From Clostridia bacterium (GTDB lineage Bacteria; Bacillota; Clostridia; Christensenellales; Aristaeellaceae): 64,000 nucleotides of DNA. The stretch lies in contig JAFXRG010000014.1 in NCBI GenBank assembly GCA_017526525.1, forward strand, positions 37,553 through 101,552, in the 5' to 3' direction. A program made the position numbers and the translations under genes. Of this stretch, positions 42,936 to 51,462 are shown in pieces; positions within the stretch are counted from its first letter, which is position 1, and every line of letters starts with the position of its first letter. Below the pieces are notes generated by a model. That model saw nothing but the letters and a program-made list of their open reading frames with translations. It was not told the DNA's origin and did no database searches.

Positions 42936-44739
42936 GCATGACCACCTCCCACTTCATTCTCTTCATTCTGCCGATGACCAGCGGAACAATCAGCAGAAGC
43001 GCAACGATCAGGATGATCCACCAGATATTCTTTTCAACCCATTCTTTCCTGTAGAGTTTGAAGGCTCTGCCGTAGTTTTCCCGGTCGTGGGCCATCTCAA
43101 AGTATTTCATGGCTCCCTGGAAGTCATTCTGGCGGAGAACAGCCCGGCCGATTCCGCGGAAAGCAAGCGGATAATTGGCGTTCATCCGCAGGACAGCATC
43201 CCACAGTTCAGCGCTCTGATCGTACTGCCCCTGCAGGTAACTGTTGATGGCGTCAAAGATCATGCTTCCGTATTCCGTGGGGGTAAACACGGTAATATTG
43301 TTTTTCAGCTGGTCCAGCACCAGCAGACTGTATCCGACATGCTCCACACTGACCGCGCCTGTAAAGGCGCCGTCCACATTCCCTTTGGTTCCGAAAGCCC
43401 ACAGAAGAACGCCCTGGCTGTCATAACCGAAAAGACGCCCCCTCGTCCTGTCAACCGCCACGTAGATATCATTGTCAAGTACCGTGATATCCGTGAATCT
43501 GCTGGGTCCGTTCTGGGTGCTTTCCTGAATCCACCACTGATCGCCGATGGGAGGATACCGGTCGTTTTTGATCAGGATGTCGTTTCCCAGGCTGTTCAGG
43601 CGGCGGATCGGTTTGGCCGAGTCAGACTTCAGATCGTATTCGCTGAAAATCGTGTTCGTGGCGTAAATGAACCCGTCCTTGTCAATGCAGATATTCTCAT
43701 ATTCGGTCGGCACAAAGCTTTCGGATGCAGCGCGCTGTTCCTTCGTCTGGAAATATCTTTTCCAGATGTATTCAGCCATGTTGATGGAAACCGCGTTGGC
43801 CCCGATGAATCCGGAGAAAGTACCGTCTTCCTCGAATTTGGCAAGTCCCTTGTTGACATTCACACACAGCACATAAACGCGGCTGGCCACATCAACCACC
43901 AGTTTGTTCGGAAGGAAGGAAATGCTTTGATCGAATGTGGCGTCCAGGGGTTTGGTGAATTCCCAGATCACATTCAGGTCCTTGTCCATTTTCAGAACCC
44001 GGTTGTTGTTTGTGTCCGCAACATAGATGTTGCCGGCCTCATCCACCGCAATGTCATTCGGCGCGTTAAAGAAGGTGGAAACAGCGCCTTCATCGTTCTT
44101 TTTCCACGCCTCATATTGCCAGATACGGCATCCGGCGGCTTTGGCGTTCTCCTCCGCAGTCATAGCCTCGTCATGGGCTGTCTCTTCCGCTGCCCTGGCT
44201 TCTTCCAGGTCCGTCGTAGCCTTGGCGATTTCCTCATCGGAAGCCAGCTGGTCGCGGGACGGATCCTGCAGTGCAGCCAGCGCTTTTTCCGCGTTCAGTG
44301 TCTGCGCGATTTTTGCCTCGTATTCCTTGGTTTTGTTGTAATAGTTTTCCGCGTGCGTATAGTCTTCAATAGTGCCGGCGGCTTCGCTGATGACCCGTTC
44401 CACCCGGAAGTCGTCACCCTTCATCCGGATCTGGATAATCCGGTTGTTGCCCGTATCCGCCACATACAGCTCCTGCCCTTTTACAAAAAGGCTCTGGGCT
44501 TTCCTGATTCGCGTGCCTCCCAGGTTGTCCAGTCCCAGGGATACGCTGTCAATCACCTTGCTTACCCGGTATGCGTCCGGAGAAGCCTGCGCGTCTCCCC
44601 AGTAATCATAGTTATATGTATAGGAAGTGCTGAATCCGTCGCGTTCCAGATTGAAGCTGTCGTCCGCTGCAGCGGGCACTGCTGTCATCAGAAGCGCCAG
44701 GCAGCTCAGAACCGCCAGCACTTTCATCATGGCTCTCAC
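42910..44739 (-). CDS. Secreted NHL-propeller protein with TPR-like region and C-terminal membrane anchor
   Basis: A 609-aa protein. A signal peptide at about 1-25 (AAA-DD). NHL-type beta-propeller repeats run from about 75 to 470: GQELYVADTGNNRIIQI, PNDIAVDEAGNIYVADTNNNRVLKMD, NICIDKDGFIYATNTIFS and GRLFGYDSQGVLLWAF. A charged Ala/Glu coiled-coil insertion (about 130-205) interrupts the first two. TPR-like helices follow (GQYDQSAELWDAVLRMNANYP, RQNDFQGAMKYFEMA, about 490-560), then one transmembrane helix and a basic tail. I use the GTG at 44739 because GGGAGGG is 8 bp upstream. Its function is probably binding or scaffolding on the outer face. Confidence 0.8.
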   Translation of the reverse strand: MRAMMKVLAVLSCLALLMTAVPAAADDSFNLERDGFSTSYTYNYDYWGDAQASPDAYRVSKVIDSVSLGLDNLGGTRIRKAQSLFVKGQELYVADTGNNRIIQIRMKGDDFRVERVISEAAGTIEDYTHAENYYNKTKEYEAKIAQTLNAEKALAALQDPSRDQLASDEEIAKATTDLEEARAAEETAHDEAMTAEENAKAAGCRIWQYEAWKKNDEGAVSTFFNAPNDIAVDEAGNIYVADTNNNRVLKMDKDLNVIWEFTKPLDATFDQSISFLPNKLVVDVASRVYVLCVNVNKGLAKFEEDGTFSGFIGANAVSINMAEYIWKRYFQTKEQRAASESFVPTEYENICIDKDGFIYATNTIFSEYDLKSDSAKPIRRLNSLGNDILIKNDRYPPIGDQWWIQESTQNGPSRFTDITVLDNDIYVAVDRTRGRLFGYDSQGVLLWAFGTKGNVDGAFTGAVSVEHVGYSLLVLDQLKNNITVFTPTEYGSMIFDAINSYLQGQYDQSAELWDAVLRMNANYPLAFRGIGRAVLRQNDFQGAMKYFEMAHDRENYGRAFKLYRKEWVEKNIWWIILIVALLLIVPLVIGRMKRMKWEVVMHEHSKVRK

Positions 44740-44790
44740 TGTGTTTTCCCTCCCGTTTCGTCATTATGTCCTGATTCGGAAATCCGCTCA

Positions 44791-46014
44791 TCAATCCTTG
44801 ATGCCGGAAGAAGCCATGGTTTCCAGAATCCGGCTCTCACTGAGCGTGAAGATGATAATGGGAACCGCAGTAATGATGACCTGTGCCGCAGCTACCTGGC
44901 CGGTACGGGCAATACCGCCGGCCTGGATCTGTCCCAGGGCGTAAACCAGCGTCTTCTTGGCCTCAGAGTAAATCACCGTAGCGGCGCTGTTGTTCCACAG
45001 GCTCTGCACACTGAAGATGATCATGGTCAGCCATGCAGGCTTCACATTCGGCATCACAATGTGCCAGAACACTCCGAAGGTGGAGGCGCCGTCGATGGTC
45101 GCTGCTTCAATCAGCGCCGTCGGCAGTCCCTCCATGAACTGTTTCATCAGGAACAGGCCGATGGGAGCCGCAAAAGCAGGAAGGATCAGTGCCCAGTAGG
45201 TATCGATCATTCCCAGTCTGCTCATGATCAGATAGTTTGGAATACCGGTCACATAACCGGAGAACATCAGGCAGGTTGTAACCACAGCGAAGAAAGCACG
45301 TCCGCCGGGGAACTGATACTTCGCAAGCACGAACGCTGCCATGCTGGCAATAATCAGGTGTCCGAAAGTACCTGCGAAGGTGATGAAGATGGTATTCACC
45401 AGATACCGGCTGAAGGGAACCCAGCTCTGGCCCATGGTCACAAACAGATCGGCAAAGTTGTCTGTCGTGGGATGGGCCGGCCACACGGGCGGCGGGAACC
45501 GGAAAAATTCATCCAGTGGTTTCAGGGAAGCGCCGATCTGGAAAATCAGCGGGAATGCCATCGCCAGGCCCATGAGGATCAGCAGCAGGTAAATGCCGAT
45601 GTCGCCGGCAATGGAACGGTTCGGATGGCGGCGGGTAATCAGATGCTTTTTGACCTGAATCTTCTCGCCCCGCAGCTCTGCCAGGCGGTGCAGTTCATCG
45701 CCGCGGGTCTTTGTCGTCACCGGCTTGTCCGCCCAGTTTTTATCCATCTGGTTATAGACCTTCAGACCGTAATCCAGATCAAAAATGTACCGGCTGTCAT
45801 CCTTCAGGATGACGGTCACCTGGCTGCTGGTGCCGCCCCGGCGGATATTGTCCAGCCGGTGCAGGCGGGTATATTTCCATTCAACCAGCGGTGCGTCCTT
45901 CCCTTTCTCATAGAAGGCAGCCCCGGTCTCTCCGGCCACAAGAGTTCCCCTGTATTTCCTGCCGGAAATGGTTTTCATCGTACCTATGGATTTAACAGTG
46001 TTCTGTTCGCTCAT
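44791..46014 (-). CDS. Carbohydrate ABC permease (MalG type) with N-terminal soluble extension
   Basis: A 407-aa protein. The six-helix permease part starts at about residue 128 (GIYLLLILMGLAMAFPLIFQIGASLKP). The EAA loop is IEAATIDGASTFGVFWHIVMP. The first about 100 residues are an extra cytoplasmic domain rich in short beta strands: KTISGRKYRGTLVAGETGAAFY, WKYTRLHRLDNIRRGG and TVILKDDSRYIFDLDYG. The pattern resembles bacterial PH-like or GRAM-like folds, which is unusual on such permeases. The start at 46014 (MSEQNTV) has AAGGGTGGG upstream and lies right after the preceding permease stop. Confidence 0.87.
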   Translation of the reverse strand: MSEQNTVKSIGTMKTISGRKYRGTLVAGETGAAFYEKGKDAPLVEWKYTRLHRLDNIRRGGTSSQVTVILKDDSRYIFDLDYGLKVYNQMDKNWADKPVTTKTRGDELHRLAELRGEKIQVKKHLITRRHPNRSIAGDIGIYLLLILMGLAMAFPLIFQIGASLKPLDEFFRFPPPVWPAHPTTDNFADLFVTMGQSWVPFSRYLVNTIFITFAGTFGHLIIASMAAFVLAKYQFPGGRAFFAVVTTCLMFSGYVTGIPNYLIMSRLGMIDTYWALILPAFAAPIGLFLMKQFMEGLPTALIEAATIDGASTFGVFWHIVMPNVKPAWLTMIIFSVQSLWNNSAATVIYSEAKKTLVYALGQIQAGGIARTGQVAAAQVIITAVPIIIFTLSESRILETMASSGIKD

Positions 46015-46015
46015 C

Positions 46016-46960
46016 TCAGGTACCCACCCTTCCCAGCAATCCGGCAATTGCTTTTTTGCACAGAATCATGACCAGGAACAGAATGGTCGCAATGGCGCTG
46101 GCATAGCCCATCTCAAACCGGCTGAAACCGTAGTCAAACAGATGCGTAACCACCGTGCGTGCCGCGTAGTCCGTAGAAGGATATCCGCACAGGATTCTCG
46201 GAACGTCGCTGACATTGAAAGCGGAAGTGATGCTCATCACCGCGCCGAAGAGCAGCATGGGTTTCATGCTCGGCAGGGTGATGTGATACAGTTCCTGCCA
46301 GCGGTTCCGTACGCCGTCCACATAGCCGGCTTCATACATGCTCTTGTCAATTCCCTGGAAACCGGCCACAAAGCTCAGGAACCCTGTGCCCATGCTCATC
46401 CACAGGATGATGATGATCAGGATCGTCATCATGTAGGTGGGATCCAGCAGCCACAGCTTCGGGGCATCAATCAGGCCGAACTCCATCAGGATCGCATTGA
46501 ACCATCCGTAGGCGTCTCCCCGGAAGATGATGGAAAAAACGGTGTAGGCGTTGGCAGAAATGGACGGGGCGTAGAACACCACCACAGCGATCGCCCGCAG
46601 CCACTTCGGCAGCTCGTTGATGAACCACGCGAAAAGGAAGGAGAGAATGTATCCCACAGGACCTGTGATTACGGCAATCACGAAGGTGTTCTTGACTGAC
46701 GTCAGGAATACCTCGTCCTGCAGGATCAGGTTGATGTAGTTCTGGAAACCGATAAACCGGGCCGGCTCCAGGATGTTGTAGTACGTAAAGCTGTAGAAAA
46801 TGGAAGTTGCAATCGGCAGAATGAAGAATGTGAAAAACAGGATGGCATAGGGCGCCAGGAACAGATAGCAGACCTTGTTCCGTTTGGCCAGCTGTATACC
46901 GTGCTGCATCTTTTCACGTCTCATGGTCAGATAGCGTGAACCGAAAGACTGAGTTTGCAT
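46016..46960 (-). CDS. Sugar ABC transporter permease (MalF type)
   Basis: A 314-aa permease with six predicted transmembrane helices. It has the MalF-like FLAPYAILFFTFFILPIATSIFYSF first helix pair region and the EAA loop YEAGYVDGVRNRWQELYHITLP. It follows the large solute-binding protein by 22 bp and precedes the MalG-type permease by one base. These two permeases and the upstream binding protein form the first complete importer of the locus, apart from the ATPase. Confidence 0.93.
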   Translation of the reverse strand: MQTQSFGSRYLTMRREKMQHGIQLAKRNKVCYLFLAPYAILFFTFFILPIATSIFYSFTYYNILEPARFIGFQNYINLILQDEVFLTSVKNTFVIAVITGPVGYILSFLFAWFINELPKWLRAIAVVVFYAPSISANAYTVFSIIFRGDAYGWFNAILMEFGLIDAPKLWLLDPTYMMTILIIIILWMSMGTGFLSFVAGFQGIDKSMYEAGYVDGVRNRWQELYHITLPSMKPMLLFGAVMSITSAFNVSDVPRILCGYPSTDYAARTVVTHLFDYGFSRFEMGYASAIATILFLVMILCKKAIAGLLGRVGT

Positions 46961-46982
46961 GCTTTACGGGCCTCCTTCCTTC

Positions 46983-49865
46983 TTAGTCGACCGGCAGGTT
47001 GAATTCCTGCCGTTTGATCTTGATTTCTTCGTTGATGGTACGCGCGTAGGTCAGCAGCGTCTCCCGCGGATCTTCCTTGGTGGTGATCACGCGGCGGATG
47101 GCGTTGGTCATATGGCGCGTGGTGGAGTAGCCGCCGGCGATTTCAGGGAACCCGTGGGTCTGGCTCATCTGGTTCTGCAGAACTTCCAGTTGGCTGTTGC
47201 TCCAGGCCAGCTGCCGAAGCGCATCCCGGTTCGCGGTCTGATACCGGGCGCTGGCGCCCAGCACGCTTTCCATTTCGCGGCCGAAACGCACCTGTGCGTC
47301 CGCGCTGACCCACCACTTCATGAACTCCCAGGCGTTCTGCCTGACCTTCTCGTCATCGGTCTTGATCATCATGCAGCAAAGGCCGCCCGTATGGCAGGTC
47401 CGGTCGATGGTGCCGTCCTCCCGCCGGGTGCCGGGAACCATGGCGAAGTCCCACAGCCCGCGGATTTCAGGAGCGGAAACCATCAGGGTGTTGTAAGTCG
47501 CATAGGAGGCAATGCCCATGGGCATCAGTCCGCTGCGGAAGCGGCTTGCAAAATCGTACACCGTAGGCAATCCGTAATCGTTGTACAGGCTGACATACTG
47601 TTTGAAAGCTGCCACGCCGGCTTCGCTGTCAATCAGCGTGCGTCTGGCATCCTTCTCGTAGATTTCACCGCCGTTCTGGTAAATCATCGTGTTGAACACG
47701 GAGGTGTCCGCCACGGCGATGTCCGGGAACGGAATACCCACTTCCAGGCTGTCGCCCTGAATGGTGGGCAGCTCGGCAATCAGTTCCTCCCAGGTTTCCG
47801 GAACCTTCAGTCCCATTTCCTCCAGGATATCCTCCCGGTAGAACAGCAGCGGGAAGTCCTGGGTTTCCGGAAGTCCGAACACGCCGGTCTTGGTTCCGTT
47901 GTTATAGCTCAGCGGATCGATGATGCTCTGGTAGAACGGTTTTGTCACCTCCGCGAAATCCGGGAACTGGGTCAGGTCTTCCACGGCGTTCCGCATGGCG
48001 TAGTTTACAGCAAACCATCCGCTGACGCTCAGAACGATATCCGGTCCGTTGCCGGCCACCACAGCGGTCAGGATGGCGTCCGCCTGCACCAGTTTGATAT
48101 TGACCTTGATTCCGCTCTTGGCGGTAAATGTGTCATCCACCATGGTCTTCAGCACAGTGCTCTGGTCGCGGCCGGTGGTGATCCAGATGTTCAGCACGTC
48201 ATCCTTGGCGTCGTACTTGTTGCCCAGGGAGTTATAGTCAACAAAGAAGGAGCTTACGCAGCTGCGAACCTCGTGGGCGAAGCTTTCAAAGAAGTTTTCG
48301 CGCACATCCGGTACCTTTGCGTTCTCGCCCGTAACCATAATCAGGTCCACATCCAGCTTGCTTTCGGACATGTTCTGCATGGCGGAGCCCAGGGACGTGA
48401 TGTTGTCCTTGAAGCTGGTAAAGCTTTCGGTAATCCTTTCGTTCATTTCCATGAACTGTTCCAGCTGCACAGCCAGGGTCTGCGCGGTGGCGGCCCGGTC
48501 GCTTTTCTCACCGGTGGTTGCCACGATATCGTCCACGATCTTGTACAGCCTCTTGCTCTCCAGGTCCATCGCCTCGATGGCTTCCGGATAAACCTGCGCC
48601 AGCCGGTAGTCCCGGAACCGGTCCGGGTTCGCGCCGGTCAGCACCAGCAGTTTCCGGTAAATCTGGTTCAGCCGGAAAATGCTGTCCTCTACCCGTTTGA
48701 GCACCGGACCCATCTCGCCCAGTGTGACTTCCATGCGGAGGGTGTGGGCACCTTTTTTCAGGTAGAAGCGGAACGGGGTTCCTTTCTCGTCTGCCAGCGT
48801 TCTCATCTGCCAGCTGGTACTGTAGGCAAATGTCACTGCTTCCAGCTCCCTGAAAGGTACCTCGCCGTCAATGTAAATGGTCCGGCCGCTCAGCGCGCCG
48901 CGCTGATACATCTGCCGGGCTTTGATGGAAATGTTGTAGTATCCGTCTTCGGGCACTTCAAAATCCCACTGAATCCACTCGCCGGCATGGGTCCACGGAT
49001 CGCCGCCGATGTAGTTCAGAATGGTATTGGTAACAGAATAGGGTTCCGTCTTGGCGCTGCTGCGGTCATAGCGGGCATAAAGGCTCGGGGCGCTCCGCAG
49101 CCGGGCTTCTTCGCCCTGTACGGTCTGGGAATAGTTCTTTCCCGCATCCGTCATCTCATTCTTGGGCTGCTCTGCCGTGTATTCCTCATAGGTGGGGAAT
49201 TTCATGATCGGCGTCAGCGTCATCCCGCAGATCACCATGGGCTCGTTGACCGCCCGCAGGGTCAGCGTATTCTCTCCTTCATTAAAATAGAAGGCATAGG
49301 GCTCGGTCTGATATCCCATGTCATCCCGGAAATAGGCAGTCTGCCGGTCAAATACTTCCGTCTGGCTGGGCCGGATATCATTCCCCTGGTTGTCCTTCCG
49401 CACCTCGCCTGCATCGGTCCACAGGCGGCTGAAAATCAGCTTGCTGGCTCCGGAAAAGGGCACCTCTCCGTTGATCAGCAGTTCGCGTTCAATGTCGATA
49501 CCGCGGCTCTGCGTGGTCAGGTATTCCAGCCGGATGTTGTAAAGTCCGGCCTTGGGAACTTCGACCTTCCAGGTCACCTCGGATCCGTCCGGTGTCAGCA
49601 GTCCTTCCGCCTGGGACGTCGCCTCCCCCTCAAAGGAAAGCACGTCAACAGGGACTTCCGCCGTTACTTCCTTATCAGAAGCATGGGAAGCCACGTACGC
49701 CTCATAGGTATTGCTGCGGCCGATGCCGGTGACGTCTGTGGACAGATCAACGCCGGCATACTTGCTGCTGAAGTCCCCTGTGTCCCTGCTCAGCAGGACC
49801 ACCAGGAGCACAACAGCGGCAACTGCAAGAACTCCGATGAGAATGTTCCGCCATTTTCTTGACAT
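46983..49865 (-). CDS. Large membrane-anchored solute-binding protein with duplicated carbohydrate-binding-like modules
   Basis: A 960-aa protein. An uncleaved-looking N-terminal transmembrane segment at about 8-25 has no lipobox. Two related beta-sandwich modules follow at about 70-220 and 255-385. Each contains VP(K/E)xGxYNI and then I(N/D)GEVPF. A helical linker spans about 390-500. The C-terminal ABC solute-binding domain (about 555-960) shows LNIWITTGRDQSTVLKTMV, VVAGNGPDIVLSVSG, KVPETWEELIAELP and NAWEFMKWWVSADAQVRFG. It is more than twice the usual size. First gene of the locus, directly behind a perfect-consensus promoter. Confidence 0.88.
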   Translation of the reverse strand: MSRKWRNILIGVLAVAAVVLLVVLLSRDTGDFSSKYAGVDLSTDVTGIGRSNTYEAYVASHASDKEVTAEVPVDVLSFEGEATSQAEGLLTPDGSEVTWKVEVPKAGLYNIRLEYLTTQSRGIDIERELLINGEVPFSGASKLIFSRLWTDAGEVRKDNQGNDIRPSQTEVFDRQTAYFRDDMGYQTEPYAFYFNEGENTLTLRAVNEPMVICGMTLTPIMKFPTYEEYTAEQPKNEMTDAGKNYSQTVQGEEARLRSAPSLYARYDRSSAKTEPYSVTNTILNYIGGDPWTHAGEWIQWDFEVPEDGYYNISIKARQMYQRGALSGRTIYIDGEVPFRELEAVTFAYSTSWQMRTLADEKGTPFRFYLKKGAHTLRMEVTLGEMGPVLKRVEDSIFRLNQIYRKLLVLTGANPDRFRDYRLAQVYPEAIEAMDLESKRLYKIVDDIVATTGEKSDRAATAQTLAVQLEQFMEMNERITESFTSFKDNITSLGSAMQNMSESKLDVDLIMVTGENAKVPDVRENFFESFAHEVRSCVSSFFVDYNSLGNKYDAKDDVLNIWITTGRDQSTVLKTMVDDTFTAKSGIKVNIKLVQADAILTAVVAGNGPDIVLSVSGWFAVNYAMRNAVEDLTQFPDFAEVTKPFYQSIIDPLSYNNGTKTGVFGLPETQDFPLLFYREDILEEMGLKVPETWEELIAELPTIQGDSLEVGIPFPDIAVADTSVFNTMIYQNGGEIYEKDARRTLIDSEAGVAAFKQYVSLYNDYGLPTVYDFASRFRSGLMPMGIASYATYNTLMVSAPEIRGLWDFAMVPGTRREDGTIDRTCHTGGLCCMMIKTDDEKVRQNAWEFMKWWVSADAQVRFGREMESVLGASARYQTANRDALRQLAWSNSQLEVLQNQMSQTHGFPEIAGGYSTTRHMTNAIRRVITTKEDPRETLLTYARTINEEIKIKRQEFNLPVD

Positions 49866-49902
49866 GAGTTCATCTCCCGTTGCACCTCATAAAACAAAGG
49901 AA

Positions 49903-49917
49903 GAACGTAAAACGTTC
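49903..49917. promoter_or_regulatory. Perfect inverted repeat in the leader of the ABC locus
   Basis: GAACGTAAAACGTTC has two 6-bp arms around AAA. It lies about 65 bp downstream of the -10 box and 38 bp upstream of the first start codon, a place fit for a repressor (LacI-like) roadblock. No regulator gene is linked. Confidence 0.4.
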
Positions 49918-49981
49918 GCTTCGTTTTATTCGGTTATTCTGTTCTGAGCACCCTGAAAAAACTATATTGATAACCTGTTTG

Positions 49982-50010
49982 ATTATACAATTCCGGATTT
50001 TTTTTGTCAA
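49982..50010 (-). promoter_or_regulatory. Perfect-consensus SigA promoter of the 14-kb ABC locus
   Basis: Minus-strand TTGACA (50005-50010), exactly 17 bp, TATAAT (49982-49987). It is about 117 bp upstream of the first gene. Confidence 0.9.
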
Positions 50011-50075
50011 CGAAATATAGTCCTCTCCGGGCCGGTTGTCTGTACATGTTTTGCACTTCGCATTCAACTTCCCTC

Positions 50076-50104
50076 TTGCGGTTTTCAGCGTCCTCCGATA
50101 TAAT
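50076..50104 (+). promoter_or_regulatory. Promoter of the GH5 gene
   Basis: TTGCGG (50076-50081), 17-bp spacer, TATAAT (50099-50104), 37 bp before the start codon; divergent to the ABC locus promoter. Confidence 0.7.
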
Positions 50105-50141
50105 CCGGAATACAGAAATAAAACATGGAAGGTGACCTGAA

Positions 50142-51386
50142 ATGCGTAAGCTTCGTCTGTTGATTCTGCTGCTGGTTCTTTCCCTTCTGACCGGCCTGTG
50201 CGGAGCCGGTTTTGCCGATGTTCCCGTGCAGACGGAGGGCATCGAAATCCCGGTCATGACGGAAGACAAGTTTGAAAAGCTTGAAATTCCGGACAATGAA
50301 GCCCTGAACTTTGTCAGAGAACTGAAAGTCGGCTGGAATCTGGGCAATTCCTTTGATGCCTGGGACGGAACTTCCTATAAGTCAGGTCTGGGGCTGGAAA
50401 CCTACTGGTGCCATGCCGCGGCCACAAAGGAACTCATCCACACGCTGAAGGAAGCCGGCTTCAACCTGATCCGTATTCCGGTCTCCTGGCACAATCATGT
50501 CATGGATGAAAACTACACGGTAGATCCTGTGTGGATGAACCGGGTGCATGAGGTTGCCCAGTGGGCCTATGACGAAGGCATGTATTTTATCATCAACGTC
50601 CATCACGATGAAAACAAAAAGTTCTTCTATCCGGATTCGAATAATTTAGACCAAAGTCTGAAATATCTGACCGCCGTCTGGGGGCAGATTGCGGATGCTT
50701 TTGCGGATTTTGACAACCACTGCATTCTGGAATCCATGAACGAGCCCCGTCTCGTGGGTACCTCGGTGGAATGGTGGCTGGATTCGTCCTCTGCGCTGTG
50801 CAGGGATTCCGTCGCTGTAATCAACCAGCTGAATCAGGCCTTTGTGGATCTGGTACGGTCCAAAGGCGGCAACAACGCGGAGCGCTATCTTCTCGTTCCC
50901 GGCTATTGCGCCAGCCCGGAAGGAGTTCTCTCAAAATTCTTTGAAATCCCGAAGGACTCCGCGGACAACAAAATCATCCTGGAAGTCCATGCCTACAGGC
51001 CGTACAGCTACGCGCTGGACAAAACGAAAAAGGATGAAATAAATACCCGTTTTGATTATGAAAAGGACAAGAATACGAAGATGAGAGAGATCCGGAGCTT
51101 CATGACGGATCTGTATAAAACTTATGTGTCCAAAGGCATTCCTGTCATCATCGATGAGTTCGGCGTCCTGCAGAAAACAAAGGACGATCTTCAGAGCCGG
51201 GTGAATTTTGCTGCGTTCTACATTGCCTGCGCCAGTGCCCGGGGAATGACCTGCTGCTGGTGGGACAATCACTCCTTCAGCGGCGACGGAGAACGTTTCG
51301 GCATCATCAGCCGCGTCACCGGTGAATGGAAGTATCCGGATATTGCCCTGGCCATGACCCGGAATTGCCTTTACAACCGCGAATAA
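50142..51386 (+). CDS. Secreted GH5 endoglucanase/beta-glucanase
   Basis: A 414-aa protein with a signal peptide (about 1-25, GAGFA-D). The GH5 barrel shows VGWNLGNSFDAW, NLIRIPVSWHNH, FIINVHHDENKKF, the acid/base in ILESMNEPRL and the nucleophile in IPVIIDEFGVL. The CCWWDNHSF aromatic site is conserved. The layout fits the GH5_4-like branch of endoglucanases and xyloglucanases. No carbohydrate-binding module and no dockerin are present. It is divergently transcribed from the sugar ABC locus and probably supplies oligosaccharides to it; that link is inference. Confidence 0.92.
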   Translation: MRKLRLLILLLVLSLLTGLCGAGFADVPVQTEGIEIPVMTEDKFEKLEIPDNEALNFVRELKVGWNLGNSFDAWDGTSYKSGLGLETYWCHAAATKELIHTLKEAGFNLIRIPVSWHNHVMDENYTVDPVWMNRVHEVAQWAYDEGMYFIINVHHDENKKFFYPDSNNLDQSLKYLTAVWGQIADAFADFDNHCILESMNEPRLVGTSVEWWLDSSSALCRDSVAVINQLNQAFVDLVRSKGGNNAERYLLVPGYCASPEGVLSKFFEIPKDSADNKIILEVHAYRPYSYALDKTKKDEINTRFDYEKDKNTKMREIRSFMTDLYKTYVSKGIPVIIDEFGVLQKTKDDLQSRVNFAAFYIACASARGMTCCWWDNHSFSGDGERFGIISRVTGEWKYPDIALAMTRNCLYNRE

Positions 51387-51399
51387 ACCCTTTGCTTCA

Positions 51400-51435
51400 A
51401 AAAACGGGGAAGAGCTTTCCGCTCTTCCCCGTTTT
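51400..51435. terminator. Bidirectional intrinsic terminator between GH5 and GH43 genes
   Basis: Fifteen-bp stem AAAACGGGGAAGAGC and complement around TTTCC, serving both converging genes. Confidence 0.9.
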
Positions 51436-51462
51436 CCTTTCCGGCCGCAGGCCGGTTTTGCT

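Noticed and set aside
42877-46071. 1064-codon open frame on the plus strand opposite the ABC locus
   Set aside because: It covers the complement of the NHL protein and permease genes, which show signal peptides and EAA loops in frame. The plus-strand product has no domain pattern.
46959-49862. 967-codon plus-strand frame opposite the large solute-binding protein
   Set aside because: It mirrors almost exactly the limits of the minus-strand gene, as expected from codon bias rather than from a second gene.
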